A DNA stretch of 64,000 nucleotides from Vreelandella nanhaiensis (lineage in GTDB: Bacteria; Pseudomonadota; Gammaproteobacteria; Pseudomonadales; Halomonadaceae). Where the stretch lies: positions 62,143-126,142 of the forward strand of contig NZ_RZHF01000025.1 in the NCBI RefSeq assembly GCF_003990185.1, given 5' to 3'. The notes below the pieces were generated by a model that did not search any database, was not told the origin of the DNA, and worked only from the letters and a program-made list of their open reading frames with translations. Positions within the stretch are counted from its first letter, which is position 1. Every line of letters starts with the position of its first letter. Positions 55,044 through 63,246 of this stretch are shown here, piece by piece. The position numbers and the translations under genes are program-made.

Positions 55044-55140
55044 ACGCGTCTCGTTGGTTATGCACTTCGTCTAACCCTATCACCGGCTTTCCCGTACGCC
55101 TACTGCCAAAGTTGAACGTGGTCATACCCAGTTCACTTAG

Positions 55141-55158
55141 CGGTCATCAAAATGTCAT
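55141..55158 (+). promoter_or_regulatory. Pho box upstream of ugpB
   Basis: CGGTCATCAAAATGTCAT matches the PhoB consensus CTGTCATAWAWCTGTCAY at about 15 of 18 positions, with the two half-sites spaced 11 bases apart. A possible -10, TAGTGT, begins 10 bases downstream, the usual spacing for a PhoB-activated promoter. It is 84 bases before the ugpB start. Confidence 0.75.
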
Positions 55159-55242
55159 CTACACTAACTAGTGTTCAGTGCACCCAAGAACCTTAACAAA
55201 CGCACTGTGCCACCTGGCGATGCCAGGCGATAAGGAGCCTTT

Positions 55243-56571
55243 ATGTCTCGTTTTACGTTACGCGCGTTATCTGCCGGTATCGCGGCGGCTACTCTGAGCA
55301 TGTCCGCCCACGCTGCCACCGAGATCACCTGGTGGCACTCCATGGGTGGCGAACTTGGCGAGCGCTTAAGCGCCCTTGCCGAAGACTTTAACGCCTCTCA
55401 AGATGAATATCGTGTCACGCCCTCCTATCGGGGCGAATACGAACAGACCATGGTCAACACTATTGCCGCCTTCCGCGCAGGCGAGCAGCCCCACATTGTA
55501 CAGATTTACGAAGTGGGTACCGGCACCATGATGGCCGCCCAAGGCGCCATCTACCCGGTTTATGAGCTGATGGAAGAGCATGGCAACAGTTTTGACCCGG
55601 CCGATTATCTGCCCGTGGTGACCGGCTACTACACCGACACCAATGGCAATATGCTCTCCATGCCGTTCAACTCGTCAACGCCGATTCTTTACTACAACAA
55701 GGACGTCTTCGAAGCCGCTGGCCTCGACCCGGAAACGCCGCCTACCACTTGGGAGGAAATGGGCGAGATGGGTCAGCAAATTGTCGATGAGGGCGCGGCG
55801 TCTTGCGGCTTCACCATGGCCTATGCGGCCAACTGGATCGGCCTGGAAAACTTCTCGGCACTGCACAACCAGCCGGTCGGCACTATGGAAAACGGCTTCG
55901 GCGGGCTTGAGACCGAATTCGCCTTTAACGGCGATGTGCAGGCGCGCTTCTGGGATCAGCTGAAAGAATGGAGCGACAGCGGCGTCTACAGCTACGCAGG
56001 CCCGGCGAACGGCCCCGATGCGGCGCCCTCGTTCTACTCCGGTGACTGCGCGATGTACATGAACTCGTCAGCGTCGCGGGCCGATGTATTGGCCAACTCT
56101 GACTTCGAAGTAGGCTTTGGCATGCTGCCCTACTATGACGACGTGGACGGTGCGCCGCAAAACTCGATTATCGGTGGCGCAACGCTTTGGGTGCTCGCCG
56201 GTCACGATGAAGACGAGTACACCGGCGTTGCCGAATTCCTCGAATATCTCTCCTTGCCAGAAGTTCAAGCCGAGTGGCACCAGGGCACCGGCTACCTGCC
56301 GATTACCACCGCCGCTTACGAGCTGAGCCAGGAGCAGGGTTACTACGACGAGAACCCGGGTGCGGATATTGCCATCGAACAGATCAACTTAAACGAGCCG
56401 ACGGAGAACTCCAAAGGCCTGCGCTTTGGCAACTACCCCCAGGTGCGCATGGTTCTGGATGAAGAGTTCCAGGCCGTACTGGCAGGCACCAAGAGCGGTC
56501 AACAAGCGCTGGATGATGCGGCACGCCGCGGCAATCAGATCCTGCGCGACTTTGAATCGGCCAATAACTAA
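55243..56571 (+). CDS. ugpB: sn-Glycerol-3-phosphate ABC transporter binding protein UgpB
   Basis: A 442-residue periplasmic binding protein. The signal peptide ends at SMSAHA (residue ~24). The mature part opens TEITWWHSMGGELGERL, contains the UgpB stretches YRGEYEQTMVNTIAAFRAGEQPHIVQIYEVGTGTMM and MPFNSSTPILYYNKDVFEAAGLDP, and ends near LRDFESANN. It binds glycerol-3-phosphate and glycerophosphodiesters. First of ugpBAEC, behind a Pho box. Two hairpins in the gap to ugpA probably boost binding-protein expression over the membrane parts. Confidence 0.95.
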   Translation: MSRFTLRALSAGIAAATLSMSAHAATEITWWHSMGGELGERLSALAEDFNASQDEYRVTPSYRGEYEQTMVNTIAAFRAGEQPHIVQIYEVGTGTMMAAQGAIYPVYELMEEHGNSFDPADYLPVVTGYYTDTNGNMLSMPFNSSTPILYYNKDVFEAAGLDPETPPTTWEEMGEMGQQIVDEGAASCGFTMAYAANWIGLENFSALHNQPVGTMENGFGGLETEFAFNGDVQARFWDQLKEWSDSGVYSYAGPANGPDAAPSFYSGDCAMYMNSSASRADVLANSDFEVGFGMLPYYDDVDGAPQNSIIGGATLWVLAGHDEDEYTGVAEFLEYLSLPEVQAEWHQGTGYLPITTAAYELSQEQGYYDENPGADIAIEQINLNEPTENSKGLRFGNYPQVRMVLDEEFQAVLAGTKSGQQALDDAARRGNQILRDFESANN

Positions 56572-56594
56572 GCCCCTCTCGCTACTTGTAAAGG

Positions 56595-56619
56595 AGCCCC
56601 GGCTTTTATAGCCGGGGCT
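56595..56619 (+). terminator. Hairpin 1 between ugpB and ugpA
   Basis: AGCCCCGGC, a 7-base loop, GCCGGGGCT; a 9-bp perfect stem, followed by TGTTAT. Likely partial termination after ugpB. Confidence 0.7.
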
Positions 56620-56629
56620 TGTTATAGGA

Positions 56630-56670
56630 GCCATCCCATACGCCCAGGTTATCTGGGCCTATGGGATGGC
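56630..56670 (+). repeat. Hairpin 2 between ugpB and ugpA
   Basis: GCCATCCCATA pairs perfectly with TATGGGATGGC; inside it GCCCAG pairs with CTGGGC around a 5-base loop, separated by one mismatch. A 17-bp stem in total, very stable. It should protect the ugpB mRNA 3' end and lower ugpAEC expression. Confidence 0.75.
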
Positions 56671-56733
56671 TTACTTCCGGCAGCTAACCGCGGCAGTCCA
56701 GCCGCACCAAGCGCCTGTAAGACAGGAAGTACC

Positions 56734-57618
56734 ATGCAGACTAAACGTTCTACCTATCAAAACCGGTGGCTCCCCTTTTTGCTATTAGCGCCGCAGTTGG
56801 CGATTACGCTGGTATTTTTTATCTGGCCGGCGAGTCAGGCGGTCAAATCAAGCTTCGAGCGTACCGATGCATTCGGTTTCAAGACGACGTTTGTCGGCCT
56901 CGATAACTACGCGCGCATTCTGGCGGACCCCAGCTATCTGAATGCACTGGGGCGTACCGCGATTTTCGCCGTCTCGGTCACCGCGCTATCCATGGGTCTA
57001 GCACTTTTACTGGCCATTTGCGTTAACCGCGTACTGCGCAGCGCCAAGTTCTACACCACGCTCTTGGTATGGCCCTACGCCGTCGCCCCGGTCGTTGCGG
57101 GGGTGCTGTGGTGGTTTCTGTTCAACCCGACCATTGGCCTTCTGCCGCATCTACTCGACTGGTTCGGCATCAACTGGAACCACCGCGTCTCGGGTACCCA
57201 GGCGATGATTCTGATCACCATTGCCGCTGCCTGGAAACAGATCTCCTACAACTTTCTGTTTTTCCTCGCCGGGCTTCAATCGGTGCCGCAGTCATTGATG
57301 GAGGCGGCGGCCATAGATGGTGCGGGCCCCTTCAAGCGCTTCTGGACCATCGTGCTTCCTCTTTTATCGCCCACCACCTTCTTCCTGCTGATCATCAACA
57401 TTAACTACGTGATGTTCGACACCTTCGGAGTGATCGATGCCACCACCGGCGGCGGGCCTGGGCAAGCCACCATGACTCTGGTGTACAAGGTTTACACCGA
57501 CGGTGTGGCGGGGCTGAACATTGGCTCCTCATCCGCCCAATCGGTCATGTTGATGGGCATCGTGATTATTTTGACCTTTATCCAGTTCCGATACGTGGAA
57601 CGCCGGGTCAACTACTAG
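56734..57618 (+). CDS. ugpA: sn-Glycerol-3-phosphate ABC transporter permease UgpA
   Basis: A 294-residue permease with six TM segments. It opens [24 protein letters not shown], and the EAA loop reads [26 protein letters not shown], which contacts UgpC. The closing [12 protein letters not shown] is typical of UgpA. Pairs with UgpE, 50 bases downstream. Confidence 0.95.
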   Translation: MQTKRSTYQNRWLPFLLLAPQLAITLVFFIWPASQAVKSSFERTDAFGFKTTFVGLDNYARILADPSYLNALGRTAIFAVSVTALSMGLALLLAICVNRVLRSAKFYTTLLVWPYAVAPVVAGVLWWFLFNPTIGLLPHLLDWFGINWNHRVSGTQAMILITIAAAWKQISYNFLFFLAGLQSVPQSLMEAAAIDGAGPFKRFWTIVLPLLSPTTFFLLIININYVMFDTFGVIDATTGGGPGQATMTLVYKVYTDGVAGLNIGSSSAQSVMLMGIVIILTFIQFRYVERRVNY

Positions 57619-57668
57619 CACTTGAAAGCTATTCACTTGGTTGAGTATGAACATGGCTGGATATAAAC

Positions 57669-58517
57669 ATGGTTGAAAACAGACCTTTTTTAAATATTCT
57701 GACCCACCTGGTGCTGATCGCAGGCGTGCTAGTGGTGGCGTTCCCGGTGTACGTGGCATTTATCGCTTCCACCCACGAACCCAGCGCCTTCGTGCGTGGG
57801 GTGCTGCCGTTGCTCCCTGGCGACAACATGCTTGAATCCTACGGGCAGATGCTCAGTTCCGGTTGGCAAGTGGGCGGCACGCCGCCGGTCTGGCTGATGC
57901 TGGGTAACTCACTGATCATGGCGCTGACAATTGCCGTCGGTAAGATCGCCATTTCGATTCTCTCCGCTTTTGCGATTGTCTATTTCCGCTTCCCGTTTCG
58001 CATGCTGGCGTTCTGGGTCATTTTCATCACCCTGATGCTCCCGGTCGAAGTTCGCATCATCCCCACCTACGCCGTCGTGGCAAACCTGGGCATGCTCAAC
58101 TCCTATGCGGGGCTAACCCTTCCGCTGATTGCCTCAGCGACTGCGACCTTTTTGTTCCGCCAGTTTTTTATGACCGTACCGGAAGAGTTAATGGAAGCAA
58201 GCCGGGTCGATGGTGCCGGCCCCATGAAATTTTTCCGCGATATTTTGCTGCCCATCTCGATCACCAATATCGCCGCACTTTTCGTGATCATGTTCATTTA
58301 CGGCTGGGTGCAGTACCTATGGCCGCTTCTGGTCACCACAGAGGAAGACTTCTACACCATCGTGTTGGGTATCAAGCGCCTGATGGCCTCGTCCGACCGG
58401 GTGCCTGCCTGGAACCTCATCATGGCAACCGTCACGCTTGCCATGCTGCCCCCGGTGTTGGTAGTGCTGTTTATGCAGCGACTGTTTGTGAAGGGCCTGA
58501 CCGAGACGGAGAAATAA
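57669..58517 (+). CDS. ugpE: sn-Glycerol-3-phosphate ABC transporter permease UgpE
   Basis: A 282-residue permease with six TM segments. Family stretches include [45 protein letters not shown] and the EAA loop [23 protein letters not shown]. Ends one base before the ugpC start, indicating coupled translation. Confidence 0.95.
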   Translation: MVENRPFLNILTHLVLIAGVLVVAFPVYVAFIASTHEPSAFVRGVLPLLPGDNMLESYGQMLSSGWQVGGTPPVWLMLGNSLIMALTIAVGKIAISILSAFAIVYFRFPFRMLAFWVIFITLMLPVEVRIIPTYAVVANLGMLNSYAGLTLPLIASATATFLFRQFFMTVPEELMEASRVDGAGPMKFFRDILLPISITNIAALFVIMFIYGWVQYLWPLLVTTEEDFYTIVLGIKRLMASSDRVPAWNLIMATVTLAMLPPVLVVLFMQRLFVKGLTETEK

Positions 58518-58518
58518 G

Positions 58519-59577
58519 ATGGCCAGTATTACCTTGGAAGGGCTTAGAAAAACCTACGCAGGCAACGTGCAGGCGGTTAAAGGCATCGACCTTGCGATTG
58601 AAGACGGTGAGTTTGTGGTGCTGGTGGGCCCTTCGGGCTGCGGTAAATCCACACTGTTACGCATGGTGGCCGGGCTTGAAACGATTACCGACGGTACGCT
58701 CAAGATTGGCGATCGGGTGGTCAATAAGCTCGAACCTGCCGAGCGCGATATCGCTATGGTGTTCCAGAACTATGCGCTCTACCCGCATATGACGGTGTAC
58801 AACAACCTCGCTTACGGGCTCAAAAACCGCGGCTTTAAAAAACCCGAGATCGAAGAGCGTGTGCGCAAAGCGGCGAAGATGCTCGAAATTGAGGAGTATT
58901 TAGAGCGTAAGCCGCGCAAGCTCTCCGGCGGTCAGCGCCAGCGGGTGGCTATGGGCCGGGCATTGGTACGCGAACCCGCGGCCTTCTTGTTCGACGAGCC
59001 GCTCTCTAATCTGGATGCCAAGCTACGCGTGCAGATGCGCGTGGAGATCAAGCAGCTTCAGCGCCGCTTGAAGACCACCAGCCTCTATGTAACCCACGAC
59101 CAGTTAGAGGCGATGACCCTAGGCGACCGCTTGGTGGTGCTTAGCGCCGGAAAAATCGAGCAGGTGGGCACGCCCATGGAGATCTACTCCCGCCCCGCAT
59201 CAATGTTTGTGGCGGGCTTTATTGGCTCGCCCGCCATGAACATGGTGCCGCTTGAATACCTGCAAACGCGTGGTACCCATGACCTGCTAAGCGACCTTCC
59301 TCCCAACACCGATACGGTAGGCATTCGCCCAGACGATATGCGTCTGGCACCGCCAAATACTCCACACCTGGTGGTCGAATCGACGCTTGAGCTTTTTGAA
59401 GCCGCCGGCGCCGAGAGCCATCTTTACGTGCGACTCGCCGACAGCGACCAACCCACCGTGATTCGGGTAAGCGGCCAACCGCCGGTCAAGGAGGGAGAAA
59501 CACTGCGCTTTTTTGTCACCCGCGAAGCGCTCCACCCCTTTAACAGCACTACGGGACAACGAACTAACGCTCCCTAA
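58519..59577 (+). CDS. ugpC: sn-Glycerol-3-phosphate ABC transporter ATP-binding protein UgpC
   Basis: A 352-residue MalK/UgpC-type ATPase. Walker [10 protein letters not shown] (about residues 37-45), signature [15 protein letters not shown], Walker [14 protein letters not shown] and switch His THDQLEAM. The C-terminal TOBE domain (about 235-352) is the UgpC regulatory part that, in E. coli, senses internal phosphate. Last gene of ugpBAEC; convergent with the DUF305 gene. Confidence 0.95.
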   Translation: MASITLEGLRKTYAGNVQAVKGIDLAIEDGEFVVLVGPSGCGKSTLLRMVAGLETITDGTLKIGDRVVNKLEPAERDIAMVFQNYALYPHMTVYNNLAYGLKNRGFKKPEIEERVRKAAKMLEIEEYLERKPRKLSGGQRQRVAMGRALVREPAAFLFDEPLSNLDAKLRVQMRVEIKQLQRRLKTTSLYVTHDQLEAMTLGDRLVVLSAGKIEQVGTPMEIYSRPASMFVAGFIGSPAMNMVPLEYLQTRGTHDLLSDLPPNTDTVGIRPDDMRLAPPNTPHLVVESTLELFEAAGAESHLYVRLADSDQPTVIRVSGQPPVKEGETLRFFVTREALHPFNSTTGQRTNAP

Positions 59578-59618
59578 CTAAGCCGAACTTGCTCAACAGG
59601 GTGGTGTAATAAACGCTA

Positions 59619-60068
59619 TTACTCACCCTCAAGGTCCGCTATTAGTGCCTTCATTTCTGCGATCTCTTCGCGCTGAGTCTCGATAATCGTATCGGCGAGT
59701 TCGCGTACGCGGGGGTCTGAAATCTGGGCGCGTTCACTGGTCAGAATGGCGATGGAGTGGTGCGGAATCATCGCCTTCATGTAGGAGACGTCATCTACCG
59801 TCTGCTGGCTGCGCACCAGCCACAGCGCTCCGGCAAATATTGAGATGCTGCCCACAAAAATGGCTATATTCACGCCTTTTTTAGAGTACATATCAAGCAT
59901 GAAACCCAGCATGACAACTGTCATTGTGGCACCCATGACGATTGCCATGTAGGTACGGGTTTCACTAAAAGTAACATGGTCTAGCTGGTAAGTGTTCAGG
60001 TACATCAATACCAGCATTATCACAGTGGCCGTCACAATCATCGCGCCAAAGCGTATATACATTTTCAT
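59619..60068 (-). CDS. DUF305 domain membrane protein
   Basis: A 149-residue protein. Three hydrophobic segments (about residues 4-24, 38-58 and 68-86) are followed by a C-terminal DUF305 region with MKAMIPHHSIAILTSERAQISDPRVRELADTIIETQREEIAEMK. The HHS and the Met/His-rich pattern of DUF305 may bind copper or iron; no function is established. ATG 60068 has AGGAGG 6 bases upstream; the frame extends 39 codons further without a site. Monocistronic. Confidence 0.85.
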   Translation of the reverse strand: MKMYIRFGAMIVTATVIMLVLMYLNTYQLDHVTFSETRTYMAIVMGATMTVVMLGFMLDMYSKKGVNIAIFVGSISIFAGALWLVRSQQTVDDVSYMKAMIPHHSIAILTSERAQISDPRVRELADTIIETQREEIAEMKALIADLEGE

Positions 60069-60378
60069 CGTATTCCTCCTTGAATCAACCAACGAAGTTA
60101 CGAGTGTAGATACTGATCCGTTATCCTGCCGGATGGCAACGCTGGAAACGCTTTTTATGCTAGCGTCATATTCGTGCTCTGGCACCCTGGCAGTAAAGGT
60201 AGCGCACTGGTGTTGCTATCTAACGCTCCGTGGTCAAACCGTTATTTTCGCTACACTGATGTGATTGCGACCTCAGCATATGCCAGCAGGCTGCTTTGCT
60301 CTTTCTGGAGGTTTGCGCACAATTAAAAGGGCCGCCAATTCCTGACGGTTGGTGGCCCCTTTTCACTGACGTTAACAC
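60069..60378. other. Intergenic region upstream of DUF305 gene
   Basis: 310 bases between the 5'-nucleotidase stop and the DUF305 start, both on the minus strand. It holds the DUF305 ribosome site (AGGAGG), presumably its promoter, and the 5'-nucleotidase terminator at 60325-60364. I see no open frame with a ribosome site and no convincing -35/-10 pair. Confidence 0.6.
60325..60364 (-). terminator. Intrinsic terminator of the 5'-nucleotidase gene
   Basis: Minus strand: AAAAGGGGCCACCAA pairs with TTGGCGGCCCTTTT (one mismatch, one bulge) around a 10-base loop; the U-rich end CCCTTTTAATT follows. 15 bases after the stop codon. Confidence 0.8.
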
Positions 60379-62019
60379 TTAATCGCGGCGAGCCTGATCG
60401 ACAATCCGCCCTTCAACCGGGTAGGTCACCTCGCCCAGCGACACCATATAGTCGCGCAGCATCTCCCAATCGGTATTGCCGACAATGGTACTGCGCCCAT
60501 CGTTATAGGCGGCTTCCAGCGCTGAATGACTATCGCCGCCAGCGGCAGTGAAGTTATTGGTGGCGATGGTGTAGGTGCGTTCAAGCGCGATGTCTTGAAG
60601 CGTGCCGTCTTCTATCACTTTAAGGCTCACCACCCGCTCGCCGGCAGGCTGACGGCTGTCATAGACCACTTCAGTGCCGCGCGATACCTGCAAAAAGGCG
60701 CCGCTTTCAATCGGCACATTTGCCAGCGCGATCTCAAAGGTTTCCAGAAGCTCGGCGCCCGTTACTTCCATCAGCGTGAGGCGATTGCCAAAGGGTTGCA
60801 CCGCGATCAACTCGCCCACGGTGACATCGCCTACCGGGATAGGCCCACGAATGCCGCCACCATTTTGCAATGCCAGCACAGTTTGAGGGTCGACTCGGCG
60901 GGCAGCGTTGAGCTGCCCGTCGGCAATCAGGTTACCCAGTGCCGTTTCATCAGCGCGCACGCTTTGCTCATCACCGTTGCCATGGCGTGGATTGGGCAGG
61001 GTTGAAACTACCCGAGCACCTATTAGCGTATCGCGCACCTCCTCGATTTTCGCCGTAAACGGCGCCAACAGGGCGGCAGCGTCGGCGTCCGGCTCGCGCT
61101 CCTCGGTGGCGAGCAGTTCACCGTTGGCTTCCAGCACATTGCTGTTATCATCGAACGTTACCTGCATGACGCCCAGGTACTGCCCGTACTCGCCTGCCTG
61201 ACCGATCACGGTGGGCGCTATCGGCTCGCCCCGGTCGTTTTCGGTCAGCATTACAGGTGTTTGCAAGCGAGTATGGCTGTGCCCGCCGATGATCACGTCC
61301 ACCCCTTCCACGTGCTGGGCGAGTAGCAAGTCGTTGCCCATACTCGGGTCGCTGTCGTAGCCCAGATGAGTAAGGGCCACGATCTTGTCGATACCCTGCG
61401 CTTCAAATTCAGCCACCATCGCCTCGGCCGCTTCCCGGTAATCGCCAATCATAACGTTGCCGGGGCTGGAGATGGTGTCACTGCTTGGCGTGCTCAAGCC
61501 GAAGATGCCGATTCGCTGCCCTTCATGTTCGACGACGATACCGTCGTAGAGGTGGCCGGGCTGGGGTTCGGCGCTGATCGATTCGCCCAGCTGATCGGCA
61601 AACTCAGGTGGCGTGGAAAAGTCCAGATTGGCGCCGAGGATAGGAAAATCAGCCGCGGCAAAAAAAGCGGCAAGGGCTTGATGACCCTTTTCCGGATTGC
61701 CCAGATCAAACTCATGATTGCCGGGCACGAAAGCGTCGTACCCCATCAGGTTCATGAATTTGATGGCGTCCTGCCCCTGGTATTCGGTGAAATAGAGCGT
61801 ACCCGAGAAGATATCTCCGGCATCCAACAGCAGGCCGTCACCGAATCGCTCGCGCGCCTCGGCCAAAGTGGTGATGAGCTGGGGATAGTGGTCGGTACGT
61901 CCATGTAGATCATTGGTATGGAAAATGGTCAGCGTATAGGGCGCGGCATATGCCGATGTGGTGAGCAGCCCCGTCGCTATCCCTAGCGCAATACCGTGAG
62001 GAATAAAACGCATCAGCAT
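60379..62019 (-). CDS. Periplasmic 5'-nucleotidase (UshA/NT5E family)
   Basis: A 546-residue secreted enzyme. The signal peptide ends near TSAYAA (residue ~26). Metallophosphatase domain: TIFHTNDLHGR, LLLDAGDIFSG, VPGNHEFDLG and VDVIIGGHSHT supply the two-metal site. The C-terminal nucleotide-binding domain has ALQNGGGIRGPIPVGDVT, FGNRLTLMEVTG and NNFTAAGGD. It would dephosphorylate extracellular nucleotides (and possibly UDP-sugars) to free phosphate and nucleoside. A Pho-box-like sequence lies 50 bases upstream, consistent with its neighbours ugpBAEC and phnDC. Confidence 0.92.
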   Translation of the reverse strand: MLMRFIPHGIALGIATGLLTTSAYAAPYTLTIFHTNDLHGRTDHYPQLITTLAEARERFGDGLLLDAGDIFSGTLYFTEYQGQDAIKFMNLMGYDAFVPGNHEFDLGNPEKGHQALAAFFAAADFPILGANLDFSTPPEFADQLGESISAEPQPGHLYDGIVVEHEGQRIGIFGLSTPSSDTISSPGNVMIGDYREAAEAMVAEFEAQGIDKIVALTHLGYDSDPSMGNDLLLAQHVEGVDVIIGGHSHTRLQTPVMLTENDRGEPIAPTVIGQAGEYGQYLGVMQVTFDDNSNVLEANGELLATEEREPDADAAALLAPFTAKIEEVRDTLIGARVVSTLPNPRHGNGDEQSVRADETALGNLIADGQLNAARRVDPQTVLALQNGGGIRGPIPVGDVTVGELIAVQPFGNRLTLMEVTGAELLETFEIALANVPIESGAFLQVSRGTEVVYDSRQPAGERVVSLKVIEDGTLQDIALERTYTIATNNFTAAGGDSHSALEAAYNDGRSTIVGNTDWEMLRDYMVSLGEVTYPVEGRIVDQARRD

Positions 62020-62068
62020 GGTTCCTTTTATACAGTGTTATAACAAAACAATAGCGTGCCCTAAAAGC

Positions 62069-62086
62069 CTGACAAATTGGTGACGG
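62069..62086 (-). promoter_or_regulatory. Pho-box-like sequence upstream of 5'-nucleotidase
   Basis: Minus strand CCGTCACCAATTTGTCAG agrees with the PhoB consensus at about 13 of 18 positions, with GTCA half-sites 11 bases apart. Located 50-67 bases before the start codon. Confidence 0.6.
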
Positions 62087-62265
62087 CAGTAAGCAGACTG
62101 GATAGCGCTAAATGCTCAAGCAGTCGTGTCATGAGATCGAGATAAGACCGCCATCTGCACTACACCTAAGTGTCATCAAGGGCTGCCACTCTATGGGGCG
62201 ATCATTCCATGCCAGACAAGCTACTGCTGTGTTGCCTCTGGCATCTCCTCTCTAGGGAAGCTCAT

Positions 62266-63147
62266 ATGCACAACTCACTCCTCGCGCTTGCACTCACCAC
62301 TGCCGCAACGCTAGCTACCACCACGACTGCCTACGCCAATGACGATTTAAGCGGCATCTGTCCTAGCCCGCTGCGCATGGCCGACACGGGTATTGAAGGC
62401 ATGGGACCGCTGGCAGAAGCGTTTGGCCCCTTCGCTGATGCATTCGAGGAAACGACCGGTCTTGAACTTAAGATGTTTAGCCTAAGCAACCGTACAGCGG
62501 CGGGTACGGCACTTCAGTATGACGATGTGGATCTGGTATTTGCCGGACCTTCCGAGTTCGTGCTGTTCGACCGCGAAAGCGATATTGAAATTCTGTTTGC
62601 CATCGAGCGCCCGCACTATGGAAGCAGCTTTTACGTGCCCGCAGAAAGTGATATCGAATCTCTTGAAGATTTAGCAGGTCACCGCGTAGCACTAAAAGAT
62701 GTTGGCTCTACCAGCGGGCATATTTTCCCAAGCCAGATGCTGGTGGATGCCGGATTGGATATTAACCGGGACCTAGAAATTATCATGGCGGGCGATGCAC
62801 GTATTGCCGCCCTGGTTAATGGCGATGTCGACGCCATGGGCGGCGGCAACCGTGACATTGATGAGATTCAGGCAATGGATCCTGGCGGCGAATACCGTGT
62901 TATCGCCACCAGCGACGTACTGCCTGGCGACCCGGTAATCATGCGGGGCTCTTTGGATGAAGCTTGTAAAACAGCACTGCGTGACACGCTAAGTGACAAT
63001 GCCGATACGCTGTGGAGTGCACTGATAGCCACGGAACGTAACGAAGGAAAATTCTTAAACCGAGATTCATCACTGGGCTTTGACCGCACCAATGAAGATT
63101 ACGACGTAGTGCGTCAAGCGTACGAAGCCGCAGGCATTCCTCTTTAA
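62266..63147 (+). CDS. Phosphate/phosphite/phosphonate-binding protein (second PhnD-like)
   Basis: A 293-residue periplasmic protein. Signal peptide ends near TTAYA (residue ~23). PhnD-type features: PLRMADTGIEGMGPLAEAFGPFADAFEETTGLELKM, ALQYDDVDLVFAGPSEFVL, DLAGHRVALKDVGSTSGHIFPSQML and MGGGNRDIDEI. The GSTSGH segment is the oxyanion-binding loop. ATG 62266 has AGGGA 7 bases upstream; the frame extends 32 codons further without a site. It precedes a phnC-like gene; single TGTCAT half-sites lie upstream but no full Pho box. Confidence 0.88.
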   Translation: MHNSLLALALTTAATLATTTTAYANDDLSGICPSPLRMADTGIEGMGPLAEAFGPFADAFEETTGLELKMFSLSNRTAAGTALQYDDVDLVFAGPSEFVLFDRESDIEILFAIERPHYGSSFYVPAESDIESLEDLAGHRVALKDVGSTSGHIFPSQMLVDAGLDINRDLEIIMAGDARIAALVNGDVDAMGGGNRDIDEIQAMDPGGEYRVIATSDVLPGDPVIMRGSLDEACKTALRDTLSDNADTLWSALIATERNEGKFLNRDSSLGFDRTNEDYDVVRQAYEAAGIPL

Positions 63148-63216
63148 CAAGTAGTTACCCAATACGCACAGGGACGTGCCGTTTAAAGGTTTCGACATGA
63201 TGGTCTATGACACCCT

Positions 63217-63239
63217 CCTCCTGGCCGCAATACAGGAGG
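63217..63239 (+). promoter_or_regulatory. Hairpin that covers the phnC-like ribosome binding site
   Basis: CCTCCTG (63217-63223) pairs with CAGGAGG (63233-63239) around a 9-base loop. The 3' arm is the ribosome binding site (AGGAGGT, 6 bases before the ATG at 63247). A 7-bp, GC-rich stem that could limit translation of the ATPase relative to the binding protein. Confidence 0.55.
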
Positions 63240-63246
63240 TTTTTGT

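Noticed and set aside
62101..62180. Full Pho box before the second phnD
   Set aside because: Two TGTCAT half-sites occur (62127, 62171) but neither has a partner 11 bases away.
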